Origin: Sepiola atlantica
Taxonomy: Eukaryota; Mollusca; Cephalopoda; Sepiida; Sepiolidae
Assembly (NCBI GenBank): GCA_963556195.1
Contig: CAUVYP010000262.1
Span: 1,678,201 to 1,742,200 of the forward strand
Length of the DNA: 64,000 bases
Direction: 5' to 3'
Below, piece after piece: positions 9,298 to 24,450 of the stretch; within the stretch, counting starts at the first letter, position 1; each line of letters starts with the position of its first letter. The notes under the pieces are model-generated. The model was given only the letters and a program-made list of their open reading frames with translations, was not told the DNA's origin and searched no databases. A program made the position numbers and the translations under genes.

Positions 9298-12200
9298 ATG
9301 TTTTATCGTTGGGTCACCACTTTTTATGGTTCGGTCACTACGTTTTATGGTAAAGTCACTACGTTTTATTGTTTGGTCACCACTTTTTTTGGTTGGGTCA
9401 CTACGTTTTATTGTTGGGTCACCACTTTATTTTTGGGTCACCACTTTTTATTGTTCGGTCACTACGTTCTAATGTTGGGTCACCACGTTTTATTGCTGGG
9501 TCACTACGTTTTATTGTTAGGTCAACACTTTTTATCGTTGGGTTACTACGTTTTATGGTTGGATCACCACTTTTTATTGTTGGATTACCACTTTTTATTG
9601 CTGGGTCACCACTTTTATTGTTGGGTCACCACATTTTTTGTTGGGTCACTACGTGTTACGGTTAGGTCCCTACGTTTTATGGTTAGGTCACTACTTTTTA
9701 TTGCTGGGTCACCACTTTTATTGTTGGGTCACCACTGTTTTGGTTGGGTCACCACTTAATTGTTAGGTCACCACTTTTTTGGTTGGGTCACCACGTTTTA
9801 TTGCTTGGTCCCTCCTTTTTTGGTTGGGTCACCACGTTTTATTGCTTGGTCCCTCCTTTTTTGGTTGGGTCACCACGTTTTATTGCTGGATCACTACGTT
9901 TTATTGCTGGGTCACCACGTTTTATTGCTGGGTCACTACGTTTTATGGTTGGGTCACTACGTTTTATTGTTGGGTCACTACGATTTATTGTAAGGTCACG
10001 ACTTTTTATGGTTTAAACACTATGTTTTATCGTTGGGTCACAACTTTTTATTGCTGGGTCACCACTTTTTATGGTTGGGTAACTACGTTTAATTGTTGGG
10101 TCACCACATTTTTTGGTTGGGTCACTACGTTTTATTGTTTAGTCACTACGTTTTATTGTTAGGTCACTACGTTTTATTGTTGGGTCACCACTTTTTATGG
10201 TTGGGTCACCACTTTTATTGTTGGGTCACCAGTTTCTATGGTTGGGTCACAACGTTTTATTGTTGGGTCACCACATTTTTTGGTTGGGTCACTACGTTTT
10301 ATTGTTTGGTCACTACGTTTTATGGTTAGGTCACTACGTTTTATTGTTGGGTCACCACTTTTTTGGTTGGGTCCCTACGTTTTATTGTTGGGTCACCACT
10401 TTTTATTGTTTAGTCACTACGTTTTATTGCTGGGTCACTACGTTTTATTGTTGGGTCACCACTTTTTATGGTTGGGTCACCACTTTTTATTGTTGCGTCA
10501 CTACGTTTTATCGTTGGGTCACCACTTTTTATTGCTGTGTCACCACTTTTTATTGTTGGGTCACTACGTTTTATGGTAAAGTCACTACGTTTTATTGTTG
10601 GGTCACCACTTTTTTTGCTTGGGTCACCACTTTTTATTGTTGGGTCACTACGTTTTAATGGTTGGTCACTACGTTTTATGGTTGGGTCACCACTTTTTAT
10701 TGTTGGGTCACCACTTTTTATAGCTGGGTCACCACTTTTTATGGTTGGGTCACTACGTTTTATTGTTGGGTCACCACATTTTTTGGTTGGGTCACTACGT
10801 TTTATGATTAGGTCACTACGTTTTATGGTTAGGTCACTACTTTTTATTGCTGGGTCACCACTTTTATTGTTGGGTCACCACTTTTTATCGTTGGGTCTCT
10901 ACGTTTTATTGTTGCGCTACTACGTTTAATCGTTGGGTCACCACTTTTTATTGCTGGGTAACCACTTTTTATGGTCGAGTCACCACTTTTATTGTTGGGT
11001 CACAACTTTTTATGGTTGGGTAACTACGTTTAATTGTTGGGTCACCACATTTTTTGGTTGGGTCACTACGTTTTATTGTTTGGTCACTACGTTTTATGGT
11101 TAGGTCACTACGTTTTATTGTTGGGTCACCACTTTTTATGGTTGGGTCACCACTTTTATTGTTGGGTCACCAGTTTCTATGGTTGGGTCACAACGTTTTA
11201 TTGTTGGGTCACCACATTTTTTGGTTGGGTCACTACGTTTTATTGTTTGGTCACTACGTTTTATGGTTAGGTCACTACGTTTTATTGTTGGGTCACCACT
11301 TTTTTTGGTTGGGTCCCTACGTTTTATTGTTGGGTCACCACTTTTTATTGTTTAGTCACTACGTTTTATTGCTGGGTCACTACGTTTTATTGTTGGGTCA
11401 CCACTTTTTATGGTTGGGTCACCACTTTTTATTGTTGCGTCACTACGTTTTATCGTTGGGTCACCACTTTTTATTGCTGTGTCACCACTTTTTATTGTTG
11501 GGTCACTACGTTTTATGGTAAAGTCACTACGTTTTATTGTTGGGTCACCACTTTTTTTGCTTGGGTCACCACTTTTTATTGTTGGGTCACTACGTTTTAA
11601 TGGTTGGTCACTACGTTTTATGGTTGGGTCACTACGTTTTATTGTTGGGTCACCATTTTTTTTTGTTGGGTCACTACGTTTTATTGTTGGGTCACCACTT
11701 TTTTGGTTGGGTCACCACTTTATTTTTTAGTCACTACGTTTTATTGATGGGTCACTACGTTTTATTGTTGGGTCACTACTTTTTATGGTTGGGTCACTAC
11801 GTTTTATTGTTGGGTCACTACGTTTTATGGTTAGGTCACTACGTTTAATTGTTGGGTCACCACTTTTTATGGGTTAATCATTATGTTTTATCGTTGGGTC
11901 ACCACTTTTTATGGTTCGGTCACTACGTTTTATGGTAAAGTCACTACGTTTTATTGTTTGGTCACCACTTTTTTTGGTTGGGTCACTACGTTTTATTGTT
12001 GGGTCACCACTTTATTTTTGGGTCACCACTTTTTATTGTTCGGTCACTACGTTCTAATGTTGGGTCACCACGTTTTATTGCTGGGTCACTACGTTTTATT
12101 GTTAGGTCAACACTTTTTATCGTTGGGTTACTACGTTTTATGGTTGGATCACCACTTTTTATTGTTGGATTACCACTTTTTATTGCTGGGTCACCACTTT

Positions 12201-14106
12201 TATTGTTGGGTCACCACATTTTTTGTTGGGTCACTACGTGTTACGGTTAGGTCCCTACGTTTTATGGTTAAGTCACTACTTTTTATTGCTGGGTCACCAC
12301 TTTTATTGTTGGGTCACCACTGTTTTGGTTGGGTCACCACTTAATTGTTAGGTCACCACTTTTTTGGTTGGGTCACCACGTTTTATTGCTTGGTCCCTCC
12401 TTTTTTGGTTGGGTCACCACGTTTTATTGCTTGGTCCCTCCTTTTTTGGTTGGGTCACCACGTTTTATTGCTGGATCACTACGTTTTATTGCTGGGTCAC
12501 CACGTTTTATGGCTGGGTCACTACGTTTTATGGTTGGGTCACTACGTTTTATTGTTGGGTCACTACGATTTATGGTAAGGTCACTACTTTTTATGGTTTA
12601 ACCACTATGTTTTATCGTTGGGTCACAACTTTTTATTGCTGGGTCACCACTTTTTATGGTTGGGTAACTACGTTTAATTGTTGGGTCACCACATTTTTTG
12701 GTTGGGTCACTACGTTTTATTGTTTGGTCACTACGTTTTATTGTTAGGTCACTACGTTTTATTGTTGGGTCACCACTTTTTATGGTTGGGTCACCACTTT
12801 TATTGTTGGGTCACCAGTTTCTATGGTTGGGTCACAACGTTTTATTGTTGGGTCACCACATTTTTTGGTTGGGTCACTACGTTTTATTGTTTGGTCACTA
12901 CGTTTTATGGTTAGGTCACTACGTTTTATTGTTGGGTCACCACTTTTTTGGTTAGGTCCCTACGTTTTATTGTTGGGTCACCACTTTTTATTGTTTAGTC
13001 ACTACGTTTTATTGCTGGGTCACTACGTTTTATTGTTGGGTCACCACTTTTTATGGTTGGGTCACCACTTTTTATTGTTGCGTCACTACGTTTTATCGTT
13101 GGGTCACCACTTTTTATTGCTGTGTCACCACTTTTTATTGTTGGGTCACTACGTTTTATGGTAAAGTCACTACGTTTTATTGTTGGGTCACCACTTTTTT
13201 TGCTTGGGTCACCACTTTTTATTGTTGGGTCACTACGTTTTAATGGTTGGTCACTACGTTTTATGGTTGGGTCACCACTTTTTATTGTTGGGTCACCACT
13301 TTTTATAGCTGGGTCACCACTTTTTATGGTTGGGTCACTACGTTTTATTGTTGGGTCACCACATTTTTTGGTTGGGTCACTACGTTTTATGATTAGGTCA
13401 CTACGTTTTATGGTTAGGTCACTACTTTTTATTGCTGGGTCACCACTTTTATTGTTGGGTCACCACTTTTTATCGTTGGGTCTCTACGTTTTATTGTTGC
13501 GCTACTACGTTTAATCGTTGGGTCACCACTTTTTATTGCTGGGTAACCACTTTTTATGGTCGAGTCACCACTTTTATTGTTGGGTCACAACTTTTTATGG
13601 TTGGGTAACTACGTTTAATTGTTGGGTCACCACATTTTTTGGTTGGGTCACTACGTTTTATTGTTTGGTCACTACGTTTTATGGTTAGGTCACTACGTTT
13701 TATTGTTGGGTCACCACTTTTTATGGTTGGGTCACCACTTTTATTGTTGGGTCACCAGTTTCTATGGTTGGGTCACAACGTTTTATTGTTGGGTCACCAC
13801 ATTTTTTGGTTGGGTCACTACGTTTTATTGTTTGGTCACTACGTTTTATGGTTAGGTCACTACGTTTTATTGTTGGGTCACCACTTTTTTTGGTTGGGTC
13901 CCTACGTTTTATTGTTGGGTCACCACTTTTTATTGTTTAGTCACTACGTTTTATTGCTGGGTCACTACGTTTTATTGTTGGGTCACCACTTTTTATGGTT
14001 GGGTCACCACTTTTTATTGTTGCGTCACTACGTTTTATCGTTGGGTCACCACTTTTTATTGCTGTGTCACCACTTTTTATTGTTGGGTCACTACGTTTTA
14101 TGGTAA
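9298..14106 (+). repeat. Higher-order repeat: 2585-bp period with nested 941-bp duplication
   Basis: Blocks starting at 9298, 9744, 10093, 10238 and 10468 recur at exactly +2585 (11883, 12329, 12678, 12823, 13053) with only scattered changes. The marker agtttctatg occurs at 10231, 11172, 12816 and 13757, so a 941-bp internal duplication came first and was then copied by the 2585-bp one. Confidence 0.9.
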
Positions 14107-15539
14107 AGTCACTACGTTTTATTGTTGGGTCACCACTTTTTTTGCTTGGGTCACCACTTTTTATTGTTGGTCACTACGTTTTAATGGTTGGTCACTACGT
14201 TTTATGGTTGGGTCACCACTTTTTATTGTTGGGTCACTACTTTTTATAGCTGGGTCACCACTTTTTATGGTTGGGTCACTACGTTTTATTGTTGGGTCAC
14301 CACATTTTTTGGTTGGGTCACTACGTTTTATGATTAGGTCACTACGTTTTATGGTTATGTCACTACTTTTTATTGCTGGGTCACCACTTTTATTGTTGGG
14401 TCACCACTTTTTATCGTTGGGTCCCTACGTTTTATTGTTGCGCTACTACGTTTAATCGTTGGGTCACCACTTTTTATTGCTGGGTCACCACTTTTTATGG
14501 TCGGGTCACCACTTTTATTGTTGGGTCACCACATTTTTTGGTTGGGTCACTACGTTTTATTGTTTGGTCACAACGTTTTATGGTTAGGTCACTACGTTTT
14601 ATTGTTGGGTCACCACTTTTTATGGTTGGGTCACTACGTTTTATTGTTGGGTCACCACTTTTTTGGTTTGGTCACCACTTTATTGTTGGGTCACCACTTT
14701 TTATTGTTTAGTCACTACGTTTTATTGCTGGGTCACTACGTTTTATTGTGTGGTCCCCACTTTTTATGGTTGGGTCACTACGTTTTATTGTTGCGCTACT
14801 ACGTTTAATCGTTGGGTCACCACTTTTTATTGCTGGGTCACCACTTTTTAGGGTGTGGTCACTACGTTTTATGGTAAAGTCACTACGTTTTATTGTTGGG
14901 TCACCACTTTTTTTGCTGGGGTCACTACGTTTTATTGTTGGGTCACCACTTTATTTTTGGGTCACCACTTTTTATTGTTGGGTCACTACGTTTTAATGTT
15001 GGGTCACCACGTTTTATTTCTGGGTCACTACGTTTCATTGTTAGGTCACCACTTTTTATGGTTGGGTCACTACATTTTATGGTTGGGTCACCACTTTCTA
15101 TTGTTGGGTAAACACTTTTATTGTTGGGTCACAACTTTTTATGGTTGGGTCACTACGTTTTATTGTTGGGTCACCACATTTTTTGGTTTGGTCACTACAT
15201 TTTATGGTTTGGTAACTACGTTTTATGGTTAGGTCACTACTTGTTATTGCTGGGTCACCACTTTTATTGTTGGGTCACCACTTTTTTCGTTGGGTCACCC
15301 CTTTGGTTGTTGGGTCACCACGTTTTATTGCTGGGTCACCACGTTTTATTGCTGGGTCACTACGTTTTATGGTTGGGTCACTACGTTTTATTGTTGGGTC
15401 GCTTCGATTTATGGTTAAATCACTTGTTTTTATGGTTTAAACCCTATGTTTTATCGTTGTGTCACCACTTTTTATTGCTGAGTCACCACTTTTATTGTTG
15501 GGTCACTACGTTTTATTGTTGGGTCACAACATTTTTTAG

Positions 15540-18500
15540 TTGGGTCACTACGTTTTATTGCTGGGTCACTACGTTTTATTGTTAGGTCACCACTGTTTAT
15601 TGTTGGGTCACCACTTTTATTGTTGGGTCACTACGTTTTATTGTTGGGTCACCACATTTTTTGGGTGGGGTCACTACGTGTTATGGTTATGTCACTACGT
15701 TTTATGGTTAGATCACCACTTTTTATGGTTGGGTCACTACGTTTTATTGTTGGTTCACCACTTTTTTTGGTAGGGTCACTACGTTTTATTGTTGAGTCAC
15801 CACTTTTTTGGTTGGGTCACCACTTTATTGTTTAGTCACTTCGTTTTATTGATGGGTCACTACGTTTTATTCTTGGGTCACCACTTTTTATGGTTGGTCA
15901 CTACGTTTTATTGTTGGGTCACGAAGTTTTATGGTTAGGTCACTACGTTTAATTGTTGGGTCACCACTTTTCATGGTTTAATCACTATGTTTTATCGTTG
16001 GGTCACCACTTTTATTGCTGGGTCACCACTTTTTATGGTTGGGTCACTACGTTTCATGGTAAAGTCACTACGTTTTATTGTTGGGTCACCACTTTATTTT
16101 TGGGTCACCACGTTTTATTGCTGGGTAACTACGTTTTATTGTTAGGTAACCACTTTTTATCGTGTGGTCACTACGTTTTATAGTTGGGTCACCACTTTTT
16201 ATTGTTAAGTCACCACTTTTTATGGTTGAGTCACTACGTTTTATTGTTGGGTCACCACATTTTTAGTTGGGTCACTACGTGTTATGGTTAGGTCACTACT
16301 TTTTTTGCTGGGTAACCACTTTTATTGTTGGGTCACCACTTTTTTGGTTGGGTCACCACTTTATTGTAAGGTCACCACTTTTTTGGTTTGGTCACCACGT
16401 TTTATTGCTGGGTTTCTCCTTTTTTGGTTGGGTCACCACGTTTTATTGCTGGGTCACCACGTTTGATTGCTGGGTCACCATTTTTTATTCCTGGGTCACT
16501 ACGTTTTATGGTTGGGTAACTACGTTTTATTGTTAGGTCACTACGATTTATGGTTAGGTCACTACTTTTTATGGTTAAAACACTATGTTTTATCTTTGGG
16601 TCACAACTTTTTATTGCTGGGTCACTACTTTTTATTGTTGGGTCACAACATTTTTTGGGTGGGTCACTACGTTTTATTGTTTTGTCACAACGTTTTATGG
16701 TTGGTCACTACGTTTTATTGTTGGGTCACTACGATTTATAGTTAGGTCACTATGATTTATGGTTAGGTCACTACATTTTATGGTTAGGTCACCACTTTTT
16801 ATGGTTGGGTCACTACGTTTTATAGTTGGGTCACCACTTTTTTTAGTAGGGTCACTACGTTTTATTGTTCAGTCACCACTTTTTTGGTTGGGTCACCACT
16901 TTATTGTTTAGTCATTACGTTTTATTGATGGGTCACTACGTTTTATTGTTGGGTCACCACTTTTTATGGTTGGGTCACTACGTTCTATTGTTGGGTCACT
17001 ACTTTTTATGGTTTAATCACTATGTTTTTTCGTTGGGTCACGACTTTTTTTTTTGTTGGGTCACACCTTTTATTGTTAGGTCACCACTTTTTATAGCTGG
17101 GTCACCACTTTTATTGTTGGGTCACCACTTTTTATTGTTGGGTCACTACGTTTTATTGTTGGGTCACCACTTTTTATTGTTGGGTCACTACGTTTTATTG
17201 TTGGGTCACCACATTTTTTTATTGGGTCACTACGTGTTATGGTTAGGACCCTACGTTTTATGGTTAGGTCACTACTTTTTATTGCTAAGTCACCACTTTT
17301 ATTGTTGGGTCACCACTTTTTTGGTAGGGTCACCACTTTATTGTTAGGTCACCACTTTTTTGGTTAGGTCACTACGTTTTATTGCTGGGTCCCTCCTTTT
17401 TTGGTTGGGTCACCACGTTTTATTGCTGGATCACTACGTTTTATTGCTGGGTCACTACGTTTTATTGGTGGGTAACCACTTTTTATTGCTGGGTCATTAC
17501 GTTTTATGGTTGGGTCACTACGTTTTATTGTTGGGTCACTACGATTTATTGTTAGGTCACTACTTTTATGCTTTAAACACTATGTTTTATCGTTGGGTCA
17601 CAACTTTTTATTGCTGGGTCACGTCGTTTAATTGTTGGGTCACCACATTTTTTGGTTGGGTCACTACGTTTTATTGTTTGGTCACTACGTTTTATTGTTA
17701 GGTCACTACGTTTTATTGTTGGGTCACCACTTTCTATGGGGTGGTCACAACTTTTTATTGTTGGGTCACCACATTTTTTGGTTGGGTCACTACGTTTTAT
17801 TGTTTGGTCACTACCTTTTATTGTTTAGTCACTACGTTTTATTGTTGGGTCACTACTTTTTATGGTTTGGTCACCACTTTTTATGGTTGGGTCACTACGT
17901 TTTATTGTTGCGTCACTATGTTTTATCGTTGGGTCACCACTTTTTATTGCTGGGTCACCACTTTTTATTGTTGGGTCACTACGTTTTATTGTAAAGTCAC
18001 TACGTTTTATTGTTGGGTCACCACTTTTTTTGCTTGGGTCACCACTTTTTATTGTTGGTCACTACGTTTTAATGTTGGGTCACCACGTTTCTTGCTGGGT
18101 CACTGCGTTTTATTGTTAGGTCACCACTTTTTATGGTTCGTCACTACGTTTTATGGTTGGGTCACCACTTTTTATTGTTGGGTCACCACTTTTTATAGCT
18201 GGGTCACCACGTTTTATTGCTGGGTCACCACTTTTTATTCCTGTGTCACTACGTTTTATGGTTGGGTCACTACGTTTTATTGTTGGGTTACTACAATTTA
18301 TGGTTAGATCACTACTTTTTATGGTTTAAACACTATGTTTTATCGTTGGGTCACAACTTTTTATTGCTGGGTCACCACGTTTTATTGCTGGGTCACCACT
18401 TTTTATTGCTGGGTCACTACGTTTTATGGTTGGGTCACTGTTTTATTGTTGGGTCACCACATTTTTTTGTTGGGTCACTACGTGTCATGGTTAGGTCACT

Positions 18501-21500
18501 ACTTTTTATTGTTGGGTCACCACTTTTATTGTCGGGTCACCACTTTTTAGGTTGGGTCACCACTTTATTGTTAGGTCACTACTTTTTTGGTTAGGTCACC
18601 ACGTTTTATTGCTGGGTCCCTCCTTTTTTGGTTGGGTCACAACGTTTAATTGTCGGGTCACCACATTTTTTGGTTGGGTCACCACATTTTTTGGTTGGTC
18701 ACTACGTTTTATGGTTAGGTCACTACGTTTTATTATTGGGTCACCACTTTTTATGGTTGGGTCACCACTTTTATTGTTGGGTCACTACTTTTTATGGTTG
18801 GGTCACTACGTTTTATTGTTGGGTCGCTTCGATTTATGGTTAAATCACTTCTTTTTATGGTTTAAACCCTATGTTTTATCGTTGTGTCACCACTTTTTAT
18901 TGCTGAGTCACCACTTTTATTGTTGGGTCACTACGTTTTAGAGTTGGGTCACAACATTTTTTAGTTGGGTCACTACGTTTTATTGCTGGGTCACTACGTT
19001 TTATTGTTAGGTCACCACTGTTTATTGTTGGGTCACCACTTTTATTGTTGGGTCACTACGTTTTATTGTTGGGTCACCACATTTTTTGGGTGGGGTCACT
19101 ACGTGTTATGGTTATGTCACAACGTTTTATGGTTAGATCACCACTTTTTAGGGTTGGGTCACTACGTTTTATTGTTGGTTCACCACTTTTTTTGGTAGGG
19201 TCACTACGTTTTATTGTTGAGTCACCACTTTTTTGGTTGGGTCACCACTTTATTGTTTAGTCACTTCGTTTTATTGATGGGTCACTACGTTTTATTCTTG
19301 GGTCACCACTTTTTATGGTTGGTCACTACGTTTTATTGTTGGGTCACGAAGTTTTATGGTTAGGTCACTACGTTTAATTGTTGGGTCACCACTTTTCATG
19401 GTTTAATCACTATGTTTTATCGTTGGGTCACCACTTTTATTGCTGGGTCACCACTTTTTATGGTTGGGTCACTACGTTTCATGGTAAAGTCACTACGTTT
19501 TATTGTTGGGTCACCACTTTTTATTGCTGGGTAACTACGTTTTATTGTTAGGTAACCACTTTTTATCGTGTGGTCACTACGTTTTATAGTTGGGTCACCA
19601 CTTTTTATTGTTAAGTCACCACTTTTTATGGTTGAGTCACTACGTTTTATTGTTGGGTCACCACATTTTTTAGTTGGATCACTACGTGTTATGGTTAGGT
19701 CACTACTTTTTTTGCTGGGTAACCACTTTTATTGTTGGGTCACCACTTTTTTGGTTGGGTCACCACTTTATTGTAAGGTCACCACTTTTTTGGTTTGGTC
19801 ACCACGTTTTATTGCTGGGTTTCTCCTTTTTTGGTTGGGTCACCACGTTTTATTGCTGGGTCACCACGTTTGATTGCTGGGTCACCATTTTTTATTCCTG
19901 GGTCACTACGTTTTATGGTTGGGTAACTACGTTTTATTGTTAGGTCACTACGATTTATGGTTAGGTCACTACTTTTTATGGTTAAAACACTATGTTTTAT
20001 CGTTGGGTCACAACTTTTTATTGCTGGGTCACTACTTTTTATTGTTGGGTCACAACATTTTTTGGGTGGGTCACTACGTTTTATTGTTTTGTCACAACGT
20101 TTTATGGTTGGTCACTACGTTTTATTGTTGGGTCACTACGATTTATAGTTAGGTCACTATGATTTATGGTTAGGTCACTACGTTTTGTGGTTAGGTCACC
20201 ACTTTTTATGGTTGGGTCACTACGTTTTATAGTTGGGTCACCACTTTTTTTAGTAGGGTCACTACGTTTTATTGTTGAGTCACCACTTTTTTGGTTGGGT
20301 CACCACTTTATTGTTTAGTCATTACGTTTTATTGATGGGTCACTACGTTTTATTGTTGGGTCACCACTTTTTATGGTTGGGTCACTACGTTCTATTGTTG
20401 GGTCACTACTTTTTATGGTTTAATCACTATGTTTTTTCGTTGGGTCACGACTTTTTTTTTTGTTGGGTCACACCTTTTATTGTTAGGTCACCACTTTTTA
20501 TAGCTGGGTCACCACTTTTATTGTTGGGTCACCACTTTTTATTGTTGGGTCACTACGTTTTATTGTTGGGTCACCACTTTTTATTGTTGGGTCACTACGT
20601 TTTATTGTTGGGTCACCACATTTTTTTATTGGGTCACTACGTGTTATGGTTAGGACCCTACGTTTTATGGTAAGGTCACTACTTTTTATTGCTAAGTCAC
20701 CACTTTTATTGTTGGGTCACCACTTTTTTGGTTGGGTCACTACTTTATTGTTAGGTCACCACTTTTTTGGTTAGGTCACTACGTTTTATTGCTGGGTCCC
20801 TCCTTTTTTGGTTGGGTCACCACGTTTTATTGCTGGATCACTACGTTTTATTGCTGGGTCACTACGTTTTATTGGTGGGTAACCATTTTTTATTGCATGG
20901 TCATTACGTTTTATGGTTGGGTCACTACGTTTTATTGTTGGGTCACTACGATTTATTGTTAGGTCACTACTTTTATGCTTTAAACACTATGTTTTATCGT
21001 TGGGTCACAACTTTTTATTGCTGGGTCACCACTTTTTATGGTTGGGGCACTACGTTTAATTGTTGGGTCACCACATTTTTTGGTTGGGTCACTACGTTTT
21101 ATTGTTTGGTCACTACGTTTTATTGTTAGGTCACTACGTTTTATTGTTGGGTCACCACTTTCTATGGGGTGGTCACAACTTTTTATTGTTGGGTCACCAC
21201 ATTTTTTGGTTGGGTCACTACGTTTTATTGTTTGGTCACTACCTTTTATTGTTTAGTCACTACGTTTTATTGCTGGGTAACTACGTTTTATTGTTGGGTC
21301 ACTACTTTTTATGGTTAGGTCACCACTTTTTATGGTTGGGTCACTACGTTTTATTGTTGCGTCACTATGTTTTATCGTTGGGTCACCACTTTTTATTGCT
21401 GGGTCACCACTTTTTATTGTTGGGTCACTACGTTTTATGGTAAAGTCACTACGTTTTATTGTTGGGTCACCACTTTTTTTGCTTGGGTCACCACTTTTTA

Positions 21501-24420
21501 TTGTTGGTCACTACGTTTTAATGTTGGGTCACCACGTTTCTTGCTGGGTCACTGCGTTTTATTGTTAGGTCACCACTTTTTATGGTTCGTCACTACGTTT
21601 TATGGTTGGGTCACCACTTTTTATTGTTGGGTCACCACATTTTATAGCTGAGTCACCACGTTTTATTGCTGGGTCACCACTTTTTATTCCTGTGTCACTA
21701 CGTTTTATGGTTGGGTCACTACGTTTTATTGTTGGGTTACTACAATTTATGGTTAGATCACTACTTTTTATGGTTTAAACACTATGTTTTATCGTTGGGT
21801 CACAACTTTTTATTGCTGGGTCACCACGTTTTATTGCTGGGTCACCACTTTTTATTGCTGGGTCACTACGTTTTATGGTTGGGTCACTATGTTTTATTGT
21901 TGGGTCACCACATTTTTTTGTTGGGTCACTACGTGTCATGGTTAGGTCACTACTTTTTATTGTTGGGTCACCACTTTTATTGTCGGGTCACCACTTTTTA
22001 TTGCTGGGTCACTACGTTTTATGGTTGGGTCACTATGTTTTATTGTTGGGTCACCACATTTTTTTGTTGGGTCACTACGTGTCATGGTTAGGTCACTACT
22101 TTTTATTGTTGGGTCACCACTTTTATTGTCGGGTCACCACTTTTTAGGTTGGGTCACCACTTTATTGTTAGGTCACTACTTTTTTGGTTAGGTCACCACG
22201 TTTTATTGCTGGGTCCCTCCTTTTTTGGTTGGGTCACAACGTTTAATTGTCGGGTCACCACATTTTTTGGTTGGGTCACTACGGTTTATTGTTTGGTCAC
22301 TACGTTTTATGGTTAGGTCACTACGTTTTATTATTGGGTCACCACTTTTTATGGTTGGGTCACCACTTTTATTGTTGGGTCACTACTTTTTATGGTTGGG
22401 TCACTACGTTTTATTGTTGGGTCGCTTCGATTTATGGTTAAATCACTTCTTTTTATGGTTTAAACCCTATGTTTTATCGTTGTGTCACCACTTTTTATTG
22501 CTGAGTCACCACTTTTATTGTTGGGTCACTACGTTTTATTGTTGGGTCACAACATTTTTTAGTTGGGTCACTACGTTTTATTGCTGGGTCACTACGTTTT
22601 ATTGTTAGGTCACCACTGTTTATTGTTGGGTCACCACTTTTATTGTTGGGTCACTACGTTTTATTGTTGGGTCACCACATTTTTTGGGTGGGGTCACTAC
22701 GTGTTATGGTTATGTCACAACGTTTTATGGTTAGATCACCACTTTTTATGGTTGGGTCACTACGTTTTATTGTTGGTTCACCACTTTTTTTGGTAGGGTC
22801 ACTACGTTTTATTGTTGAGTCACCACTTTTTTGGTTGGGTCACCACTTTATTGTTTAGTCACTTCGTTTTATTGATGGGTCACTACGTTTTATTCTTGGG
22901 TCACCACTTTTTATAGCTGGGTCACCACTTTTATTGTTGGGTCACCACTTTTTATTGTTGGGTCACTACGTTTTATTGTCGGGTCACCACTTTTTATTGT
23001 TGGGTCACTACGTTTTATTGTTGGGTCACCACATTTTTTTATTGGGTCACTACGTGTTATGGTTAGGACCCTACGTTTTATGGTTAGGTCACTACTTTTT
23101 ATTGCTAAGTCACCACTTTTATTGTTGGGTCACCACTTTTTTGGTTGGGTCACCACTTTATTGTTAGGTCACCACTTTTTTGGTTAGGTCACTACGTTTT
23201 ATTGCTGGGTCCCTCCTTTTTTGGTTGGGTCACCACGTTTTATTGCTGGATCACTACGTTTTATTGCTGGGTCACTACGTTTTATTGGTGGGTAACCACT
23301 TTTTATTGCTGGGTCATTACGTTTTATGGTTGGGTCACTACGATTTATTGTTAGGTCACTACTTTTATGCTTTAAACACTATGTTTTATCGTTGGGTCAC
23401 AACTTTTTATTGCTGGGTCACCACTTTTTATGGTTGGGTCACTACGTTTAATTGTTGGGTCACCACATTTTTTGGTTGGGTCACTACGTTTTATTGTTTG
23501 GTCACTACGTTTTATTGTTAGGTCACTACGTTTTATTGTTGGGTCACCACTTTCTATGGGGTGGTCACAACTTTTTATTGTTGGGTCACCACATTTTTTG
23601 GTTGGGTCACTACGTTTTATTGTTTGGTCACTACCTTTTATTGTTTAGTCACTACGTTTTATTGCTGGGTAACTACGTTTTATTGTTGGGTCACTACTTT
23701 TTATGGTTTGGTCACCACTTTTTATGGTTGGGTCACTACGTTTTATTGTTGCGTCACTATGTTTTATCGTCGGGTCACCACTTTTTATTGCTGGGTCACC
23801 ACTTTTTATTGTTGGGTCACTACGTTTTATGGTAAAGTCACCTCGTTTTATTGTTGGGTCACCACTTTTTTTGCTTGGGTCACCACTTTTTATTGTTGGT
23901 CACTACGTTTTAATGTTGGGTCACCACGTTTCTTGCTGGGTCACTGCGTTTTATTGTTAGGTCACCACTTTTTATGGTTCGTCACTACGTTTTATGGTTG
24001 GGTCACCACTTTTTATTGTTGGGTCACCACATTTTATAGCTGAGTCACCACGTTTTATTGCTGGGTCACCACTTTTTATTCCTGTGTCACTACGTTTTAT
24101 GGTTGGGTCACTACGTTTTATTGTTGGGTTACTACAATTTATGGTTAGATCACTACTTTTTATGGTTTAAACACTATGTTTTATCGTTGGGTCACAACTT
24201 TTTATTGCTGGGTCACCACGTTTTATTGCTGGGTCACCACTTTTTATTGCTGGGTCACTACGTTTTATGGTTGGGTCACTATGTTTTATTGTTGGGTCAC
24301 CACATTTTTTTGTTGGGTCACTACGTGTCATGGTTAGGTCACTACGTTTTATTGTCGGGTCACCACTTTTTAGGTTGGGTCACCACTTTATTGTTAGGTC
24401 ACTACTTTTTTGGTTAGGTC
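15540..24420 (+). repeat. Higher-order repeats of ~3.41-3.45 kb and ~2.39-2.41 kb
   Basis: Blocks at 16267, 16467, 16550 and 16865 recur at +3407. Blocks at 15540 and 15620 recur at +3425 and then again at +3598. Blocks at 20767 and 21666 recur at +2413 and +2392. Small offset differences show added or lost monomers after duplication. Confidence 0.85.
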
Positions 24421-24450
24421 ACCACGTTTTATTGCTGGGTCCCTCCTTTT